Shown here piece after piece: positions 7,154-16,389 of a stretch of DNA of 46,068 bases. Position numbers and translations under genes: made by a program. Every line of letters begins with the position of its first letter. Within the stretch, counting starts at the first letter, position 1. The notes under the pieces are model-generated. The model saw only the letters and a program-made list of their open reading frames with translations. It did not search any database and was not told the DNA's origin. The stretch spans positions 1 through 46,068 of the forward strand of contig NZ_NRJG01000005.1 in assembly GCF_003585935.1 (NCBI RefSeq). Direction: 5' to 3'. This stretch comes from Psittacicella hinzii (GTDB lineage: Bacteria > Pseudomonadota > Gammaproteobacteria > Enterobacterales > Psittacicellaceae).

Positions 7154-7188
7154 TTAAGCCCCTGAAAGGTTTCCTTTCAGGGGCTTAA
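7154..7188. terminator. Bidirectional terminator between guaC and prfC
   Basis: 16-bp perfect stem (TTAAGCCCCTGAAAGG and complement) with a 3-nt TTT loop, between convergent genes and 18 bases past the guaC stop. Confidence 0.8.
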
Positions 7189-7299
7189 AATATGTTACTG
7201 TTTTTCTAAACGTGTAAGCACAATTAGAGTCTTAACTTCAATCTTGTTATTTACTAATTAGCAATTTAAGTGCTAACTAATTAAGAATAGTTAAAACTA

Positions 7300-8892
7300 T
7301 TAGTGCTCACGAGTAGAGAAGAAGCGTACTTCTGGGTATTTTTCTTGCGTTAGGTTTAAATTAACCATATTTGGTGCAATGTAAGTTAAGTTATCAGCAC
7401 CATCTAAAGCTAAGTTACCTTCACAACGACGTTTAAATTCGTCGAATTTTTTCGGATCTGCGCAATCTACCCAACGAGCGGTAGCAACGTTTACTGATTC
7501 GTAAATAGCTTCTACGTTATATTCGTTTTGTAGACGGTTCACTACTACGTCAAATTGTAGTACCCCGATAGCACCAACAATTAAGTCATTGTTCGTAAGT
7601 GGACGGAATACTTGTACCGAACCTTCTTCTGATAATTGGATTAGACCTTTAAGTAGTTGTTTTTGTTTTAAAGGATCTTTTAAACGAATACGTTTAAAGA
7701 GTTCTGGAGCAAAGTTAGGAATACCCGTAAACTTAACTGGTTCTTTAAATGTACTGAAAGCATCACCAATTTGGATTGTTCCATGGTTGTGAATACCGAT
7801 AATATCACCAGCATAAGCTTCTTCGGCATTAGTACGATCCCCTGCTTCAAAAGTTAAAGCATCGTTTAAAGTAACTTCTTTACCAATACGGTGGTGATTA
7901 ACTTTTAGACCTTTTTCGTATTTCCCAGACACAATGCGCATGAAAGCAACACGGTCACGGTGTTTAGGATCCATGTTTGCTTGGATTTTGAAGATAAAGC
8001 CTGAAAATTCTGGAGCAGTAGCTTCAACTTCACCATCCAGCGTTGGACGTGGTAATGGAGAAGGAGCATATTTGGTTAGATAATCTAACATATGATCCAC
8101 ACCGAAGTTACCTAAAGCTGTCCCGAAGAAAACCGGAGTTAATTTCCCAGCTAAAAATTCTTCAGCATCAAACTCGTTACTTGCACCTTGTACTAATTCA
8201 AGTTCTTCAACAAAAGCTGCATGCGTATCTTCACCAATCGCTGCAATTAGTTCTGGGCTATGTAAACCGTCAATGCGTACAACTTCTTGAATGCGACTAC
8301 CTTGACCAGATTTATACATAATCGTATAGTCACCAGCTAAGTTATAAACGCCTTTAAAGAACTTGCCTGAACCAATAGGCCAAGTAATTGGAGCACATTT
8401 GATTTTAAGAATATCTTCTACTTCATCAAGTAGACTTAATGGATCACGAATATCACGGTCTAACTTGTTCATAAAAGTTAGAATTGGTGTGCTACGTAGA
8501 CGTGTAACTTCCATTAATTTAATTGTACGTTCCTCTACCCCTTTAGTAGCATCGATTACCATTAGTGCCGAGTCTACAGCGGTTAAAGTACGATAAGTAT
8601 CTTCCGAGAAGTCTTCGTGTCCAGGAGTATCTAAGAGGTTAACCATACAGTCATTGTATGGGAATTGCATAGCTGATGTTGTAACCGAAATACCACGTTG
8701 TTTTTCGATTTCCATCCAGTCAGATTTAGCTTTTTGTTGGTTGCCTTTACCTTTAACTGCACCAGCAGATTGAATAACTTTACCTACAAGGAGAAGTTTT
8801 TCGGTAATGGTTGTTTTACCGGCGTCCGGGTGAGAGATAATCGCAAAGGTACGACGTTTTTGAATTTGCTCTAAAGTTTGATTTGTAGCCAT
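7300..8892 (-). CDS. prfC: Peptide chain release factor 3
   Basis: Translational GTPase that removes RF1/RF2 from the ribosome after termination. The 530-aa protein, the same size as E. coli RF3 (529), carries the P-loop HPDAGKTT (21-28), the switch II motif DTPGHEDF (88-95) and the guanine-binding MNKLDRD. The C-terminal domains follow in the usual order, with [15 protein letters not shown] typical of RF3. There is no obvious ribosome site before the ATG. The genes on either side are unrelated. Confidence 0.96.
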   Translation of the reverse strand: MATNQTLEQIQKRRTFAIISHPDAGKTTITEKLLLVGKVIQSAGAVKGKGNQQKAKSDWMEIEKQRGISVTTSAMQFPYNDCMVNLLDTPGHEDFSEDTYRTLTAVDSALMVIDATKGVEERTIKLMEVTRLRSTPILTFMNKLDRDIRDPLSLLDEVEDILKIKCAPITWPIGSGKFFKGVYNLAGDYTIMYKSGQGSRIQEVVRIDGLHSPELIAAIGEDTHAAFVEELELVQGASNEFDAEEFLAGKLTPVFFGTALGNFGVDHMLDYLTKYAPSPLPRPTLDGEVEATAPEFSGFIFKIQANMDPKHRDRVAFMRIVSGKYEKGLKVNHHRIGKEVTLNDALTFEAGDRTNAEEAYAGDIIGIHNHGTIQIGDAFSTFKEPVKFTGIPNFAPELFKRIRLKDPLKQKQLLKGLIQLSEEGSVQVFRPLTNNDLIVGAIGVLQFDVVVNRLQNEYNVEAIYESVNVATARWVDCADPKKFDEFKRRCEGNLALDGADNLTYIAPNMVNLNLTQEKYPEVRFFSTREH

Positions 8893-9013
8893 AAATAAAA
8901 ACTTAAGTTTGTACTACGTAAATACGCATAAACTAAGCTCCATTATGGAGCTTAGTTGTAAGTACATCATAGGTTGTAGTTTTTAAAGCCTAGTCAGAGT
9001 AAGATGATTACTC

Positions 9014-10171
9014 TTATTTACTAGGTTTAAAAAAGTGTAATCCTTGAGTGCTATCTAAATAATCAGGTAAAGTTAATGGAGCAATATACGGCTCGAAAGT
9101 TAAGATTAACTTAGCCGCTGGTAAGGTAGCAGTTTTACGCACATAATCGTTATATGTCGTATTGATTTTTGCTCCCTCTTTCATGCTTACATTAATTAAA
9201 GCACTATTTAATTTGTCACCAGCAAAAGCTTGTTCTACTTGCGTGCCAAAGCGATAGTGGTTTAATTGTTCGACAATACTTTGCGCTGCATATTCAGTAG
9301 CAATGGTATTAACTGCTTTAGCAAAGTCAGGATAATTATCTAAAGCCGTTAATTGTAAGAAAATGTTTACCATTTGGCAAGTTTGGCGTAAATTAGTATT
9401 AAATTTAGCCAGTTCACCTTGGTAGTAGTCATTTAAAGATCCAACACCACGTTGTACAAAGCCTACATCAAGGTTAAACGCGCCAACTTGACAAAGAGTA
9501 TTATATTGTTGAAGATATTCAGGAAAATTGGCAGTGGTAAAATTAATTTCTACCCGATTTTGATCAAAAAGACCTTGCCAATTGTAATTTATATTTGACT
9601 GTAAAAAGCGATATTCTGCCATTACATAGTCAAAATAAAGATTTATTGCACGGAAAATACGTAAACGTTGAGCATTATCTCCGTGAAAAAAGTTGTATGT
9701 GTTGCGCATTAATACGCTTTCGACATCTCTTAAACCGATTAGGGTGTAATGGGATAGATAAGATGCTCGGCGTAAACTGGCGAGAAAATCGTCATAATTG
9801 GGATCAAGGTCATTAGAATCGTTTAGAAGATCCTCGCCTTTATCTGCTTGCTGGAATAAGGTAGTTATTGGATCGAGTTGAATACTGCTTGGTAAGCGGT
9901 TTACATGTCCATAACGTTGATCAGCAGCTAAACGTAATAAAGATTCAATAGTTACTTTACTAATGTTAAAGTCATTACTAAAGTAATAATTGCCTTGATT
10001 AAAATTATTATTAAAAATCACCGATGGATATAGGGGGTGATGTAAATCGAGATTTTCAATATAAGGGTTAGTTTGGGCGACGTTTTCTTCAGTCGACTTA
10101 CCACAACTAACTAACGCCAGAGCCATACTTAGACAAGCGCAAAAATATAATAGGGCTCTAGATACATTCAT
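9014..10171 (-). CDS. Unrecognised lipoprotein
   Basis: 385 aa with a type II signal peptide: hydrophobic residues 6-21 and lipobox LVSC with Cys23 as the predicted lipidated residue. The following residue is Gly, so outer-membrane sorting is plausible. The mature part is rich in Asn, Tyr, Phe and Leu and mostly helical in appearance, with two internal cysteines. I recognise no domain. The next gene, 10494-11399, encodes another exported protein of similar composition. Both have an N-terminal segment of the pattern N-x-NQ-x(3)-YF-x(2)-D, so they may be distant paralogues. The upstream region has a TATAAT on the minus strand, but no ribosome site precedes the ATG. Confidence 0.7.
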   Translation of the reverse strand: MNVSRALLYFCACLSMALALVSCGKSTEENVAQTNPYIENLDLHHPLYPSVIFNNNFNQGNYYFSNDFNISKVTIESLLRLAADQRYGHVNRLPSSIQLDPITTLFQQADKGEDLLNDSNDLDPNYDDFLASLRRASYLSHYTLIGLRDVESVLMRNTYNFFHGDNAQRLRIFRAINLYFDYVMAEYRFLQSNINYNWQGLFDQNRVEINFTTANFPEYLQQYNTLCQVGAFNLDVGFVQRGVGSLNDYYQGELAKFNTNLRQTCQMVNIFLQLTALDNYPDFAKAVNTIATEYAAQSIVEQLNHYRFGTQVEQAFAGDKLNSALINVSMKEGAKINTTYNDYVRKTATLPAAKLILTFEPYIAPLTLPDYLDSTQGLHFFKPSK

Positions 10172-10493
10172 GGAATTCTGTTACAGGTTACATGAGCTAG
10201 TTAATCCTAACTCAAGTTCGGGACTATTATAGCAATAATTAAGCTTTTTCGTCGATCAAAAAAGTGAAAATTCAGCTTTATTTGCCACCGAGGCTTAATA
10301 AAGGTGGTCTGGAAAGATTGTTGGAAAATTAACAGTCATTATTTCTGAAAAATAAGCGGTTAATAAATTTCAAATCTAACTTTTTAGAGCTGAATTGTTT
10401 CTATATTATAACAGAAAGCGCTAGGTAAAAATCCCTAGCGCATGCAAAGAAAAGAAATTTTAGTACTAGTTTGAGTGCTAGAAGCATAGTAGT
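10172..10493. other. Gap between two exported-protein genes
   Basis: 322 bases. It holds the terminator hairpin of the upstream gene (10418-10441) and minus-strand TATAAT motifs near 10410 and 10228. There is also a 5-bp CCACC/GGTGG stem (10285-10307). No ORF is supported. Confidence 0.5.
10418..10441 (-). terminator. Terminator of the secreted-protein gene
   Basis: GCGCTAGG/CCTAGCGC 8-bp stem. On the minus strand it is followed by TTTCTGTTATAAT. It ends the gene at 10494-11399. Confidence 0.65.
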
Positions 10494-11399
10494 TTACTCA
10501 CTACTAGGAATACTATAATGACGCGTTAAGTTCTGATATAACGAACGTGTAGTTGCAGCATAGGTTGCAAATTCAGAAAGCATTTTCCAACCTGCTGCAT
10601 CACGTGCAATATAGAGTTGACGTACTTTACGATTAATTTCAGGATTGAAAACTGTTTCTAAGGTTAAGCCGTAGCTACTTGGATACTTAGCAGCAGTTTG
10701 GCGGTACACTTGATAGAACAGATTAGCATAACGTTGGAATAGATCTACGTACTTCTGAAATTCTATGTCTTGCATCATTCCTATATATTGCCAAGCCAGT
10801 ACACATACATTGTTATAAGTGCGTTTAAAGGCATTAGCAATTTGCGTTTGGTTATAATTTAATGCACCACCAAGTAATTCACCTACTGTATAAGGCTCTA
10901 AGTAAAACTGTTGTTTATCACAAGCGCTTTTAATGTTTTTCAGCATATCGCTGAGTTTTGCTTTACTTGGATCGAACTCAATATTAAAGTCACTTAAAAA
11001 CTGCGGATTGTTTTTACTGCGGTTCTGATAAATGCGAGAAATTAAATGAAACATAGTGTTTACTACTAAAAAAGCTTGCGCTTTTTCACTAACTAAACGC
11101 ATGTCATTCATATTATCAGCAATCATAAACAGGGCTCGTGTTACTTGTTGATAATCACCAACACCCGCCCACTGAATAGCTAGGTTATCTCCACGAAAAT
11201 AAGCGGCGGCTTGCTGATTGATATTGTAATTGCCAATAAAGTGATTATGTTGGTAAGAAGGAGGACTAACTAAAGTTGTTTTGTCCTCGCTTGGTTCTTG
11301 GGCTTGTCCGATTAGGCTACATAAACCTAAAGAAAGAATGGTAGTTGCTTTAAGAGTTAAAGCTGACAAACTATAGGCAGAAAATTTGCGTTTAAACAT
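10494..11399 (-). CDS. Unrecognised periplasmic or secreted protein
   Basis: 301 aa with a Sec signal peptide: basic start MFKRKFSAYS, hydrophobic core to about residue 30, and likely cleavage after GQA (residues 31-33). There is no lipobox. The mature protein is helical-looking and rich in Asn, Tyr, Gln and Phe, with two cysteines (in KSACDKQQ and NNVCVLAW) that could form a disulfide. I know no family with these features. An AGGA site 6 bases before the ATG supports the start. A 19-bp palindrome resembling a Fur box lies about 95 bases upstream, which would make an iron-related surface or periplasmic role worth testing. A helical-repeat neighbour of similar make-up lies downstream. Confidence 0.7.
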   Translation of the reverse strand: MFKRKFSAYSLSALTLKATTILSLGLCSLIGQAQEPSEDKTTLVSPPSYQHNHFIGNYNINQQAAAYFRGDNLAIQWAGVGDYQQVTRALFMIADNMNDMRLVSEKAQAFLVVNTMFHLISRIYQNRSKNNPQFLSDFNIEFDPSKAKLSDMLKNIKSACDKQQFYLEPYTVGELLGGALNYNQTQIANAFKRTYNNVCVLAWQYIGMMQDIEFQKYVDLFQRYANLFYQVYRQTAAKYPSSYGLTLETVFNPEINRKVRQLYIARDAAGWKMLSEFATYAATTRSLYQNLTRHYSIPSSE

Positions 11400-11468
11400 T
11401 AGGATTCCTAAAGATAGCTAATGATTTGTACCTTATTATAAAGCAACAAAAGCTTATCTGCTCTAGTT

Positions 11469-11481
11469 CCTAAATTTTAGG
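11469..11481 (-). promoter_or_regulatory. CCTAAATTTTAGG palindrome
   Basis: A 13-bp perfect inverted repeat about 70 bases upstream of the minus-strand gene starting at 11399. It may be a second operator beside the Fur-like box. Confidence 0.3.
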
Positions 11482-11492
11482 TACAGTTAAAA

Positions 11493-11511
11493 TATGATGA
11501 TTATCATCATA
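11493..11511 (-). promoter_or_regulatory. Fur-box-like 19-bp palindrome
   Basis: TATGATGATTATCATCATA has 9-bp perfect arms around a central T. It matches the classical 19-bp Fur consensus at 15 positions by hand count. The gene starting at 11399 is the only candidate target. Confidence 0.4.
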
Positions 11512-11612
11512 AAGCAAGCAGGTAAGACAAAAAACAAACAAGCTGATAAGACAAAGAATAAAGCAAACAAGTAAGTACGACAAAGAATAAAGTGAGTAAG
11601 CAAGACAAAGAA
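11512..11612 (-). repeat. Imperfect A-rich direct repeats
   Basis: About four degenerate copies of a roughly 29-bp unit containing GACAAAGAATAAAG, which occurs exactly twice (near 11550 and 11580). They lie between the ftsH terminator and the Fur-like palindrome. No function is evident. Confidence 0.45.
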
Positions 11613-11640
11613 AAGGGCAGTTAGATTTCTAACTGCCCTT
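11613..11640 (-). terminator. ftsH terminator
   Basis: 13-bp perfect stem (AAGGGCAGTTAGA and complement) with a 2-nt central gap. On the minus strand it is followed by TTCTTTG, 20 bases past the ftsH stop. Confidence 0.75.
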
Positions 11641-11659
11641 AAAAAATTTTAACTAAAAA

Positions 11660-13519
11660 TTAGTTATTATCTTCTTTTAAATGCTCAAAGTTACGTTCAT
11701 CTGAATCATCGTCCCAGTCACGTGGTTTACCTGCTGGTTGACGATTCATAATACGTTCAACTTGCCATTTATCGATAGTTTCATATTCCATTAAAGCATC
11801 TTTCATTGCTTCAAGAATATCGCGGTTTTGTTGTAACACTAAACGAGCTTTATCGTAGTTACGTTTAATGATTTCAAGCACGGCTTTATCGATACGTTCA
11901 GCAAAAGCATCTGAAGCTTGTGGACGACCGTATGGATCGTTAGCATTAGGTGCATAGTCAATCGGACCTAAATCATCATCGAAACCATAGTTAGTCACCA
12001 TTGCACGAGCATAGCGGCTAGCTACTTGGATATCAGATGAAGCACCTGTAGAGATGTAATCCTTACCAAAGATTAACTCTTCAGCTAAACGACCACCGTA
12101 AGTCATTTGTAGTTTAGCTTCGTAAATTGAATAGCTGTAGTACACTTGGTCTTCTGTAGGTAAGAAGTGAGTTACACCTAAAGCACGACCGCGTGGGATA
12201 ATAGTAACTTTGTGTACTGGATCATTACCTTCAACTAAGTAACCAACAATTGCATGACCTGCTTCATGGTAAGCAGTACGTAATTTATCAGCTTCTTTCA
12301 TGGTTAATGAAGGACGTTCAGTACCCAGAGTAATTTTATCTTGAGCTAATTCAAAGTACTTCATGGTAATTTCTTTGCTACCATTACGTGCAGACATAAG
12401 TGCCGCTTCGTTAATGAGGTTAGCAAGTTCAGCACCAGAGAAACCTGGAGTACCACGAGCAACTGTTTTTAAGTTTACGTCACGCGCTAAGCGTACTTTT
12501 TTCGCGTGTACGTTTAAGATTTGTAAACGACCTTTTAGATCTGGAAGATCTAAAGTTACTTGACGGTCAAAACGACCTGGACGAATTAAGGCGTTATCTA
12601 ATACATCAGCACGGTTAGTAGCTGCGATTACGATAATGCTTGTTTTGTCATCGAAACCGTCCATTTCAACTAGTAACTGGTTTAGCGTTTGTTCACGTTC
12701 GTCGTGACCACCACCAAAACCTTGTCCACGTTTACGACCTACAGCATCGATCTCGTCGATAAAGATAATCGCTTTACCTAGTTTTTTCGCCTGATTGAAT
12801 AATGTACGTACACGTTGTGCACCCACACCAGCAAACATTTCTACGAAATCAGAACCGGCAATCGTAATAAATGGTACACCAGCTTCACCAGCAACAGCAC
12901 GCGCTAATAAAGTTTTACCTGTACCTGGAGGACCTACCATTAGTACACCTTTAGGAATACGTGCACCAATGTCGGTAAATTTTTGTGGATCACGTAAGAA
13001 GTCAACGATTTCAGCAACTTCACGTTTGGCTTCTTCACAGCCAGCAACGTCTGTTAAACGAGTGCGAATGTCTTTAGGCTCATAGATGCGACCGATTTGT
13101 TTGTCGCCACCCATAGCCGTAGCCATACCACCAGTCATACGTCTCATTGCCCAGAGATATAATCCCAGAAACAGTAAAAGTGGAATCATATTAATTAAGA
13201 TTTCCACTAAAGCGTTTGGACGTTCTGGTAATTTACCGTATACAGTTACGTTTTTGCTTAGTAATTGATCTAGTAGTTTATCATCGCGCAGAGGTAAAAT
13301 TGTCGTATATACCGTACCATCGGTACGTGTAACACGAATTTGCCCTGTTTGATTAATTTGTACCGAACTTAGTTTGTTTTGGTCAATATCAGCTACAAAT
13401 GCCGAATAGGCTTGATTGTTTCTATCGCTACTACTGCTCGAGAAATAGCTAAATAGACTAACTGAAGCTAGAATAACCATTAAAACTAAAAAAGCGTTCT
13501 TTTTTAAAAAAGGTTTCAC
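11660..13519 (-). CDS. ftsH: ATP-dependent zinc metalloprotease FtsH
   Basis: Inner-membrane AAA+ protease that degrades membrane proteins and regulators such as LpxC. The 619-aa protein has two transmembrane segments (about 8-27 and 107-125) around a periplasmic loop. It also has Walker A GPPGTGKT (196-203), pore loop FVEMFAGVG (225-233), Walker B IIFIDEID (251-258), the second region of homology near RPGRFDRQ (313-320) and the zinc site HEAGH (418-422). The start is GTG with AAGGAG 5 bases upstream. It is slightly shorter than E. coli FtsH (644), mainly at the C terminus. rlmE, its usual upstream partner, is absent. The LapA/LapB homologues that control FtsH action on LpxC lie in the same window. 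Confidence 0.96.
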   Translation of the reverse strand: MKPFLKKNAFLVLMVILASVSLFSYFSSSSSDRNNQAYSAFVADIDQNKLSSVQINQTGQIRVTRTDGTVYTTILPLRDDKLLDQLLSKNVTVYGKLPERPNALVEILINMIPLLLFLGLYLWAMRRMTGGMATAMGGDKQIGRIYEPKDIRTRLTDVAGCEEAKREVAEIVDFLRDPQKFTDIGARIPKGVLMVGPPGTGKTLLARAVAGEAGVPFITIAGSDFVEMFAGVGAQRVRTLFNQAKKLGKAIIFIDEIDAVGRKRGQGFGGGHDEREQTLNQLLVEMDGFDDKTSIIVIAATNRADVLDNALIRPGRFDRQVTLDLPDLKGRLQILNVHAKKVRLARDVNLKTVARGTPGFSGAELANLINEAALMSARNGSKEITMKYFELAQDKITLGTERPSLTMKEADKLRTAYHEAGHAIVGYLVEGNDPVHKVTIIPRGRALGVTHFLPTEDQVYYSYSIYEAKLQMTYGGRLAEELIFGKDYISTGASSDIQVASRYARAMVTNYGFDDDLGPIDYAPNANDPYGRPQASDAFAERIDKAVLEIIKRNYDKARLVLQQNRDILEAMKDALMEYETIDKWQVERIMNRQPAGKPRDWDDDSDERNFEHLKEDNN

Positions 13520-13702
13520 TTATACTCCTTTACTCATGAGGCTGTCATGAGCTAAAGTTAAACTAGTCGTTAAGGGTTAAATTTTCACATGATATATTCT
13601 ACCATAGTCTCAAAATAGCAGCTAGCGCTGATTTTAGAAAAGTAGTAAATATCTAGGTTAATTAGGCTATTAAGGCGAATATCATAAAGCTTGATTAAAT
13701 GA

Positions 13703-13744
13703 AAACTCTAGTTTGCTATCGTTTGATAGGAAAAACTAAAGTTT
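13703..13744. other. Long imperfect hairpin, unassigned
   Basis: AAACT/AGTTT and TAGTTT/AAACTA stems, separated by one mismatch, lead to CTATC-GTTT-GATAG at the tip. It lies about 185 bases upstream of the ftsH start. No U-tract follows, so it is not a normal terminator. Confidence 0.4.
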
Positions 13745-14302
13745 AAAAGAAGCTTAATTGTTGAAGTTAATTGGCGATAAAAAAGACTTATCACCTTGAA
13801 CTTTGCACCTTAAGTTGCGAATGAGCTCCCTAAAAGAACTTTTGCAATAACAAGTAATAAACGAAAGTTACATAACTTGCTTATCTATTTGCCTAGATCT
13901 TTACAAGCTCGATATTCTGGTAAAGAAATATAAAATGCGAAAGTTTGTTGTTTTAAATTTTTTACACTTCTAATATATAGCTTTTTTAAATTTTTGCAAG
14001 CGCTAAACCTCGTTTTTAGATAAAAAGTTTCCAATATACTGCCATATAGATAACGAGATATGTCGAGGTGTAAATTTTGGGATTATTATTCAATAAATTT
14101 CGTGGTTATTATTCAAGTGTTTAGCTGAACTAGTTGAGGGGGAGATTTAAATAAATTTAGTGAAGATGAACGGGGATTTTGGAGATTATTTTTGAGTACA
14201 GCTAGAAATCTAAAAACAGATACATCTTATTGTGTCAGCTCTAGTAAAGTTGGTTAGATAGTTCTAGGAGAAATTGTTCGTTACAATTGTATTACTTGGT
14301 GC

Positions 14303-14338
14303 GGTTGTGGTTATGGTCGTGGGAGTAGGGGAAGTGGG
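14303..14338 (+). other. Periodic G-run motif (possible G-quadruplex)
   Basis: Six runs of two to four G (14303, 14309, 14315, 14321, 14328, 14336) are separated by exactly four bases each. The composition stands out in this AT-rich DNA. It lies about 60 bases upstream of the tRNA -35 box. Confidence 0.5.
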
Positions 14339-14399
14339 AGTATGTAAAACAAAATATAATTATTTTTAACAAGGTTAAAGTTAAGTCGCTACAAATATC

Positions 14400-14428
14400 T
14401 TGCATTTTAAGAAAAAATTGGCTATAAT
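14400..14428 (+). promoter_or_regulatory. tRNA-Arg operon promoter
   Basis: TTGCAT (14400-14405) and TATAAT (14423-14428) with 17-bp spacing lie 34 bases before the first tRNA. The discriminator region contains AGCCG. Confidence 0.8.
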
Positions 14429-14462
14429 GATAGCCGTTCTTTTTAAGAAGATTTTTTTGCGT

Positions 14463-14539
14463 GCACCCATAGCTCAGTTGGATAGAGCATTCGCCTTCTA
14501 AGCGAACGGTCACTGGTTCGAATCCAGTTGGGTGCGCCA
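14463..14539 (+). tRNA. tRNA-Arg (UCU)
   Basis: 77-nt cloverleaf. Acceptor stem is GCACCCA/TGGGTGC, D-arm contains AGTTGGATA, the anticodon loop CTTCTAA carries TCT, and the T-arm contains TTCGAAT. CCA is encoded (14537-14539). It reads AGA/AGG codons. It forms a two-gene transcript with the next tRNA. Confidence 0.95.
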
Positions 14540-14562
14540 TTTTTTTGTATCTAAAGAATCTT

Positions 14563-14639
14563 GCGCTTGTAGCTCAGTTGGATAGAGCAGTTGTTTCCGG
14601 GGCAACGGGTCGCAGGTTCGACTCCTGTCAAGCGCGCCA
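14563..14639 (+). tRNA. tRNA-Arg (CCG)
   Basis: 77-nt cloverleaf. Acceptor stem is GCGCTTG/CAAGCGC, the anticodon loop TTCCGGG carries CCG, the T-arm contains TTCGACT, and CCA is encoded. It reads CGG, a rare codon in this AT-rich genome. It lies 23 bases after the first tRNA-Arg. Confidence 0.93.
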
Positions 14640-14682
14640 TGTCAGACCTAGCCTAGAAGCTAGGTTTTAAATTTTTCTGACA
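14640..14682 (+). terminator. tRNA operon terminator
   Basis: The inner stem ACCTAGC/GCTAGGT (14646-14652, 14659-14665) is followed by TTTTAAATTTTT. An outer TGTCAGA/TCTGACA pair encloses the whole element. Confidence 0.65.
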
Positions 14683-14686
14683 TCTA

Positions 14687-14730
14687 AAAAAGCCTTAACT
14701 TCTAGTGATCGCTAGAAGTTAAGGCTTTTT
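14687..14730. terminator. Strong bidirectional terminator at the cvpA end
   Basis: 19-bp perfect stem (AAAAAGCCTTAACTTCTAG and complement) with a 6-nt loop, carrying A- and T-runs on both sides. It separates the tRNA transcript from convergent cvpA. Confidence 0.85.
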
Positions 14731-14755
14731 GCGTTGCTAAAATTTAGCAAAACTA

Positions 14756-15280
14756 TTACTGCATAGTAGCTGCTCGTTGTTTAAAGCTTTCTACTAATTC
14801 ATGTAAATAAGTGTGGAATTGTAAACCATTGTTTATGTAATCGATTACTTGTTTAGTGTACGATTCATCGTAACGTGGTACTAATTCACTAATATTAATA
14901 TTGTTCTCTTGAAGAAGCGAGTACACAGCCGTTACCGCAACTACAAAGATCATTACCATTAAGACACCCCCAAGAAGGCGTAGAAGAATATTATTAAATA
15001 ATGGTAAAGATGAAAGCGCACTGCCAATTAAGCCAGCGGCAAAGTTAAGAATTAAAAACGAAACGATAATAACAATCGCAAAACCAATTAAAGGATAGCT
15101 ACCCACAAATGGGATCTTACTTAAAAGACCACCTAAATCTTGGGTATAGTACATACTAATAATAATTGATCCGACAATTGAGAAAAGAGATAACAAGGCA
15201 CCAATAAAGCCACGGAATACCCCGCGAGCAAAAACAGCTAGTGCCATAATGCCTAAGAAAATATCAATTAAAGGAAGCAT
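14756..15280 (-). CDS. cvpA: CvpA family membrane protein
   Basis: 174-aa inner-membrane protein with four hydrophobic helices (about 5-25, 30-50, 60-85, 100-125) and a polar C terminus. The pattern IDIFLGIMALAVFARGVFRGF at the N terminus is that of CvpA, first described for colicin V production and in other bacteria linked to envelope stress and bile tolerance. Elsewhere it usually precedes purF; here it is monocistronic with a strong terminator. No ribosome site is seen. A TAATAT element ends about 5 bases before the ATG, which could mean a very short leader. Confidence 0.85.
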   Translation of the reverse strand: MLPLIDIFLGIMALAVFARGVFRGFIGALLSLFSIVGSIIISMYYTQDLGGLLSKIPFVGSYPLIGFAIVIIVSFLILNFAAGLIGSALSSLPLFNNILLRLLGGVLMVMIFVVAVTAVYSLLQENNINISELVPRYDESYTKQVIDYINNGLQFHTYLHELVESFKQRAATMQ

Positions 15281-15419
15281 AATATATTATTCACAAATTA
15301 CTGTAGGCTATTAGGGTTTTAGCCTTAGGTTTTATCATTATACCCAAAAATCCCAGTTTAACCTTGGTTAATTTTAGCGATTTAGTTTTATTGCGCTATA
15401 GATTCTTTGTAATTAGTTA

Positions 15420-16325
15420 CTAGTTAGTCTGAAAGAGACCACCTAAGTGTAACAAAATCAGAGCGGCAATCACACTAAGAATTAAAGGTTCTACAATCGC
15501 AGAAATAGTACGTAGTACATAAGGAATAATGGTACTAAAACTAATTTCTTTACTACGATTGCGATAGAAGAACTTACGACTAATTTTGAGAGCTAAGGTT
15601 AAACTTAAAAGCGCTATTGCAGGTATATAAGGAAGTATAGCGGCAAATAACCAGTGTGGTAACCCGATATTCGCGATAGTTAGACTTTCATAGGTATTGT
15701 TAGTTGGTTGAACTAATACTTGCTCTTGTAAGCTATAAATCAGACCGCCAGTTAAAGCACTAAAAACTGCAAAATATAACAAGAAACTTAGCCAGAAAAT
15801 AATTAAGGCATAAGAATCACGAATAAAAATAGAGAAGAAACGTCCAGCAATACAAGCTAGAATAATCCACCAAGTCATACTTGAGTCATTACCTGCAACA
15901 AAAGTATTAGCTAATTGCTCGAGACCGGTATAAATTGCCGTGGGCATTTTCATATAGGTCGCAAAAGCAAAAAACGTAATAATTGCTTCGAGCGCGGCGG
16001 TGCTAATAACTTGGCGTTTGTTTGCTAGGATTTGATTACTCGCCATGTAGTCGATTAGACGTTGGCTATTAATCGTATAGAGATAAACCGCATGAGCTAA
16101 GGTAACGCTTACCACAATTACTAAGAGATAGCTTAGAGGATCATGAGCCATATGAAACACGTTAATCGCTAAACCGCAGCCAATTAAAGCTAGTGCTGTA
16201 GTTAAGGTTGCCATATAAGGCTCATAGCGATATCTATCTTGCTTAATATTGCTAATAAAACGCCAAAGCAAAACCGCAATAAAAGCAAGCGTGGCTGGAT
16301 AATAATGTAAAAGATTATCTAACAT
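15420..16325 (-). CDS. Unknown multi-pass membrane protein, paralogue A
   Basis: 301-aa protein with about seven hydrophobic segments and no signal peptide or recognised domain. It shares layout and sequence with the next gene upstream (16390-17208). Both start with a helix ending in LLWR/LLRC, have a DP-x(3)-LLVV segment about 60 residues in, and a central IAG-x(2)-F/V-x-R-F segment. Both then have SYxxxxFWL-x-F near residue 195 and a final helix preceded by an A-x-x-E motif. Despite the tandem position the two are transcribed separately, because a terminator lies between them. It is probably an inner-membrane protein of unknown role. No ribosome site is visible. Confidence 0.65.
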   Translation of the reverse strand: MLDNLLHYYPATLAFIAVLLWRFISNIKQDRYRYEPYMATLTTALALIGCGLAINVFHMAHDPLSYLLVIVVSVTLAHAVYLYTINSQRLIDYMASNQILANKRQVISTAALEAIITFFAFATYMKMPTAIYTGLEQLANTFVAGNDSSMTWWIILACIAGRFFSIFIRDSYALIIFWLSFLLYFAVFSALTGGLIYSLQEQVLVQPTNNTYESLTIANIGLPHWLFAAILPYIPAIALLSLTLALKISRKFFYRNRSKEISFSTIIPYVLRTISAIVEPLILSVIAALILLHLGGLFQTN

Positions 16326-16331
16326 AACAAG

Positions 16332-16356
16332 AAAAAGACTAGGCTATTGCCTAGTC
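16332..16356 (-). terminator. Terminator between the two membrane-protein paralogues
   Basis: GACTAGGC/GCCTAGTC 8-bp stem with a TATT loop. On the minus strand it is followed directly by TTTTT. It lies only 7 bases before the ATG of the downstream paralogue. Confidence 0.8.
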
Positions 16357-16389
16357 AAAAATATAGGATATTTTGCTAGGGCTAATGCT

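Larger units (their letters stand above)
13520..14462. other. 943-base non-coding region between ftsH and the tRNA genes
   Basis: No ORF with a ribosome site or recognisable product is seen on either strand. Contents: the GTG-start ribosome site of ftsH, an imperfect hairpin at 13703-13744, a periodic G-run motif at 14303-14338 and the tRNA promoter at 14400-14428. A minus-strand frame running through the first tRNA is a familiar false ORF. Confidence 0.6.

Noticed and set aside
14292-14540. 82-codon minus-strand frame beginning [17 protein letters not shown]
   Set aside because: It is antisense to tRNA-Arg. This peptide pattern is a well-known false ORF produced by tRNA genes.
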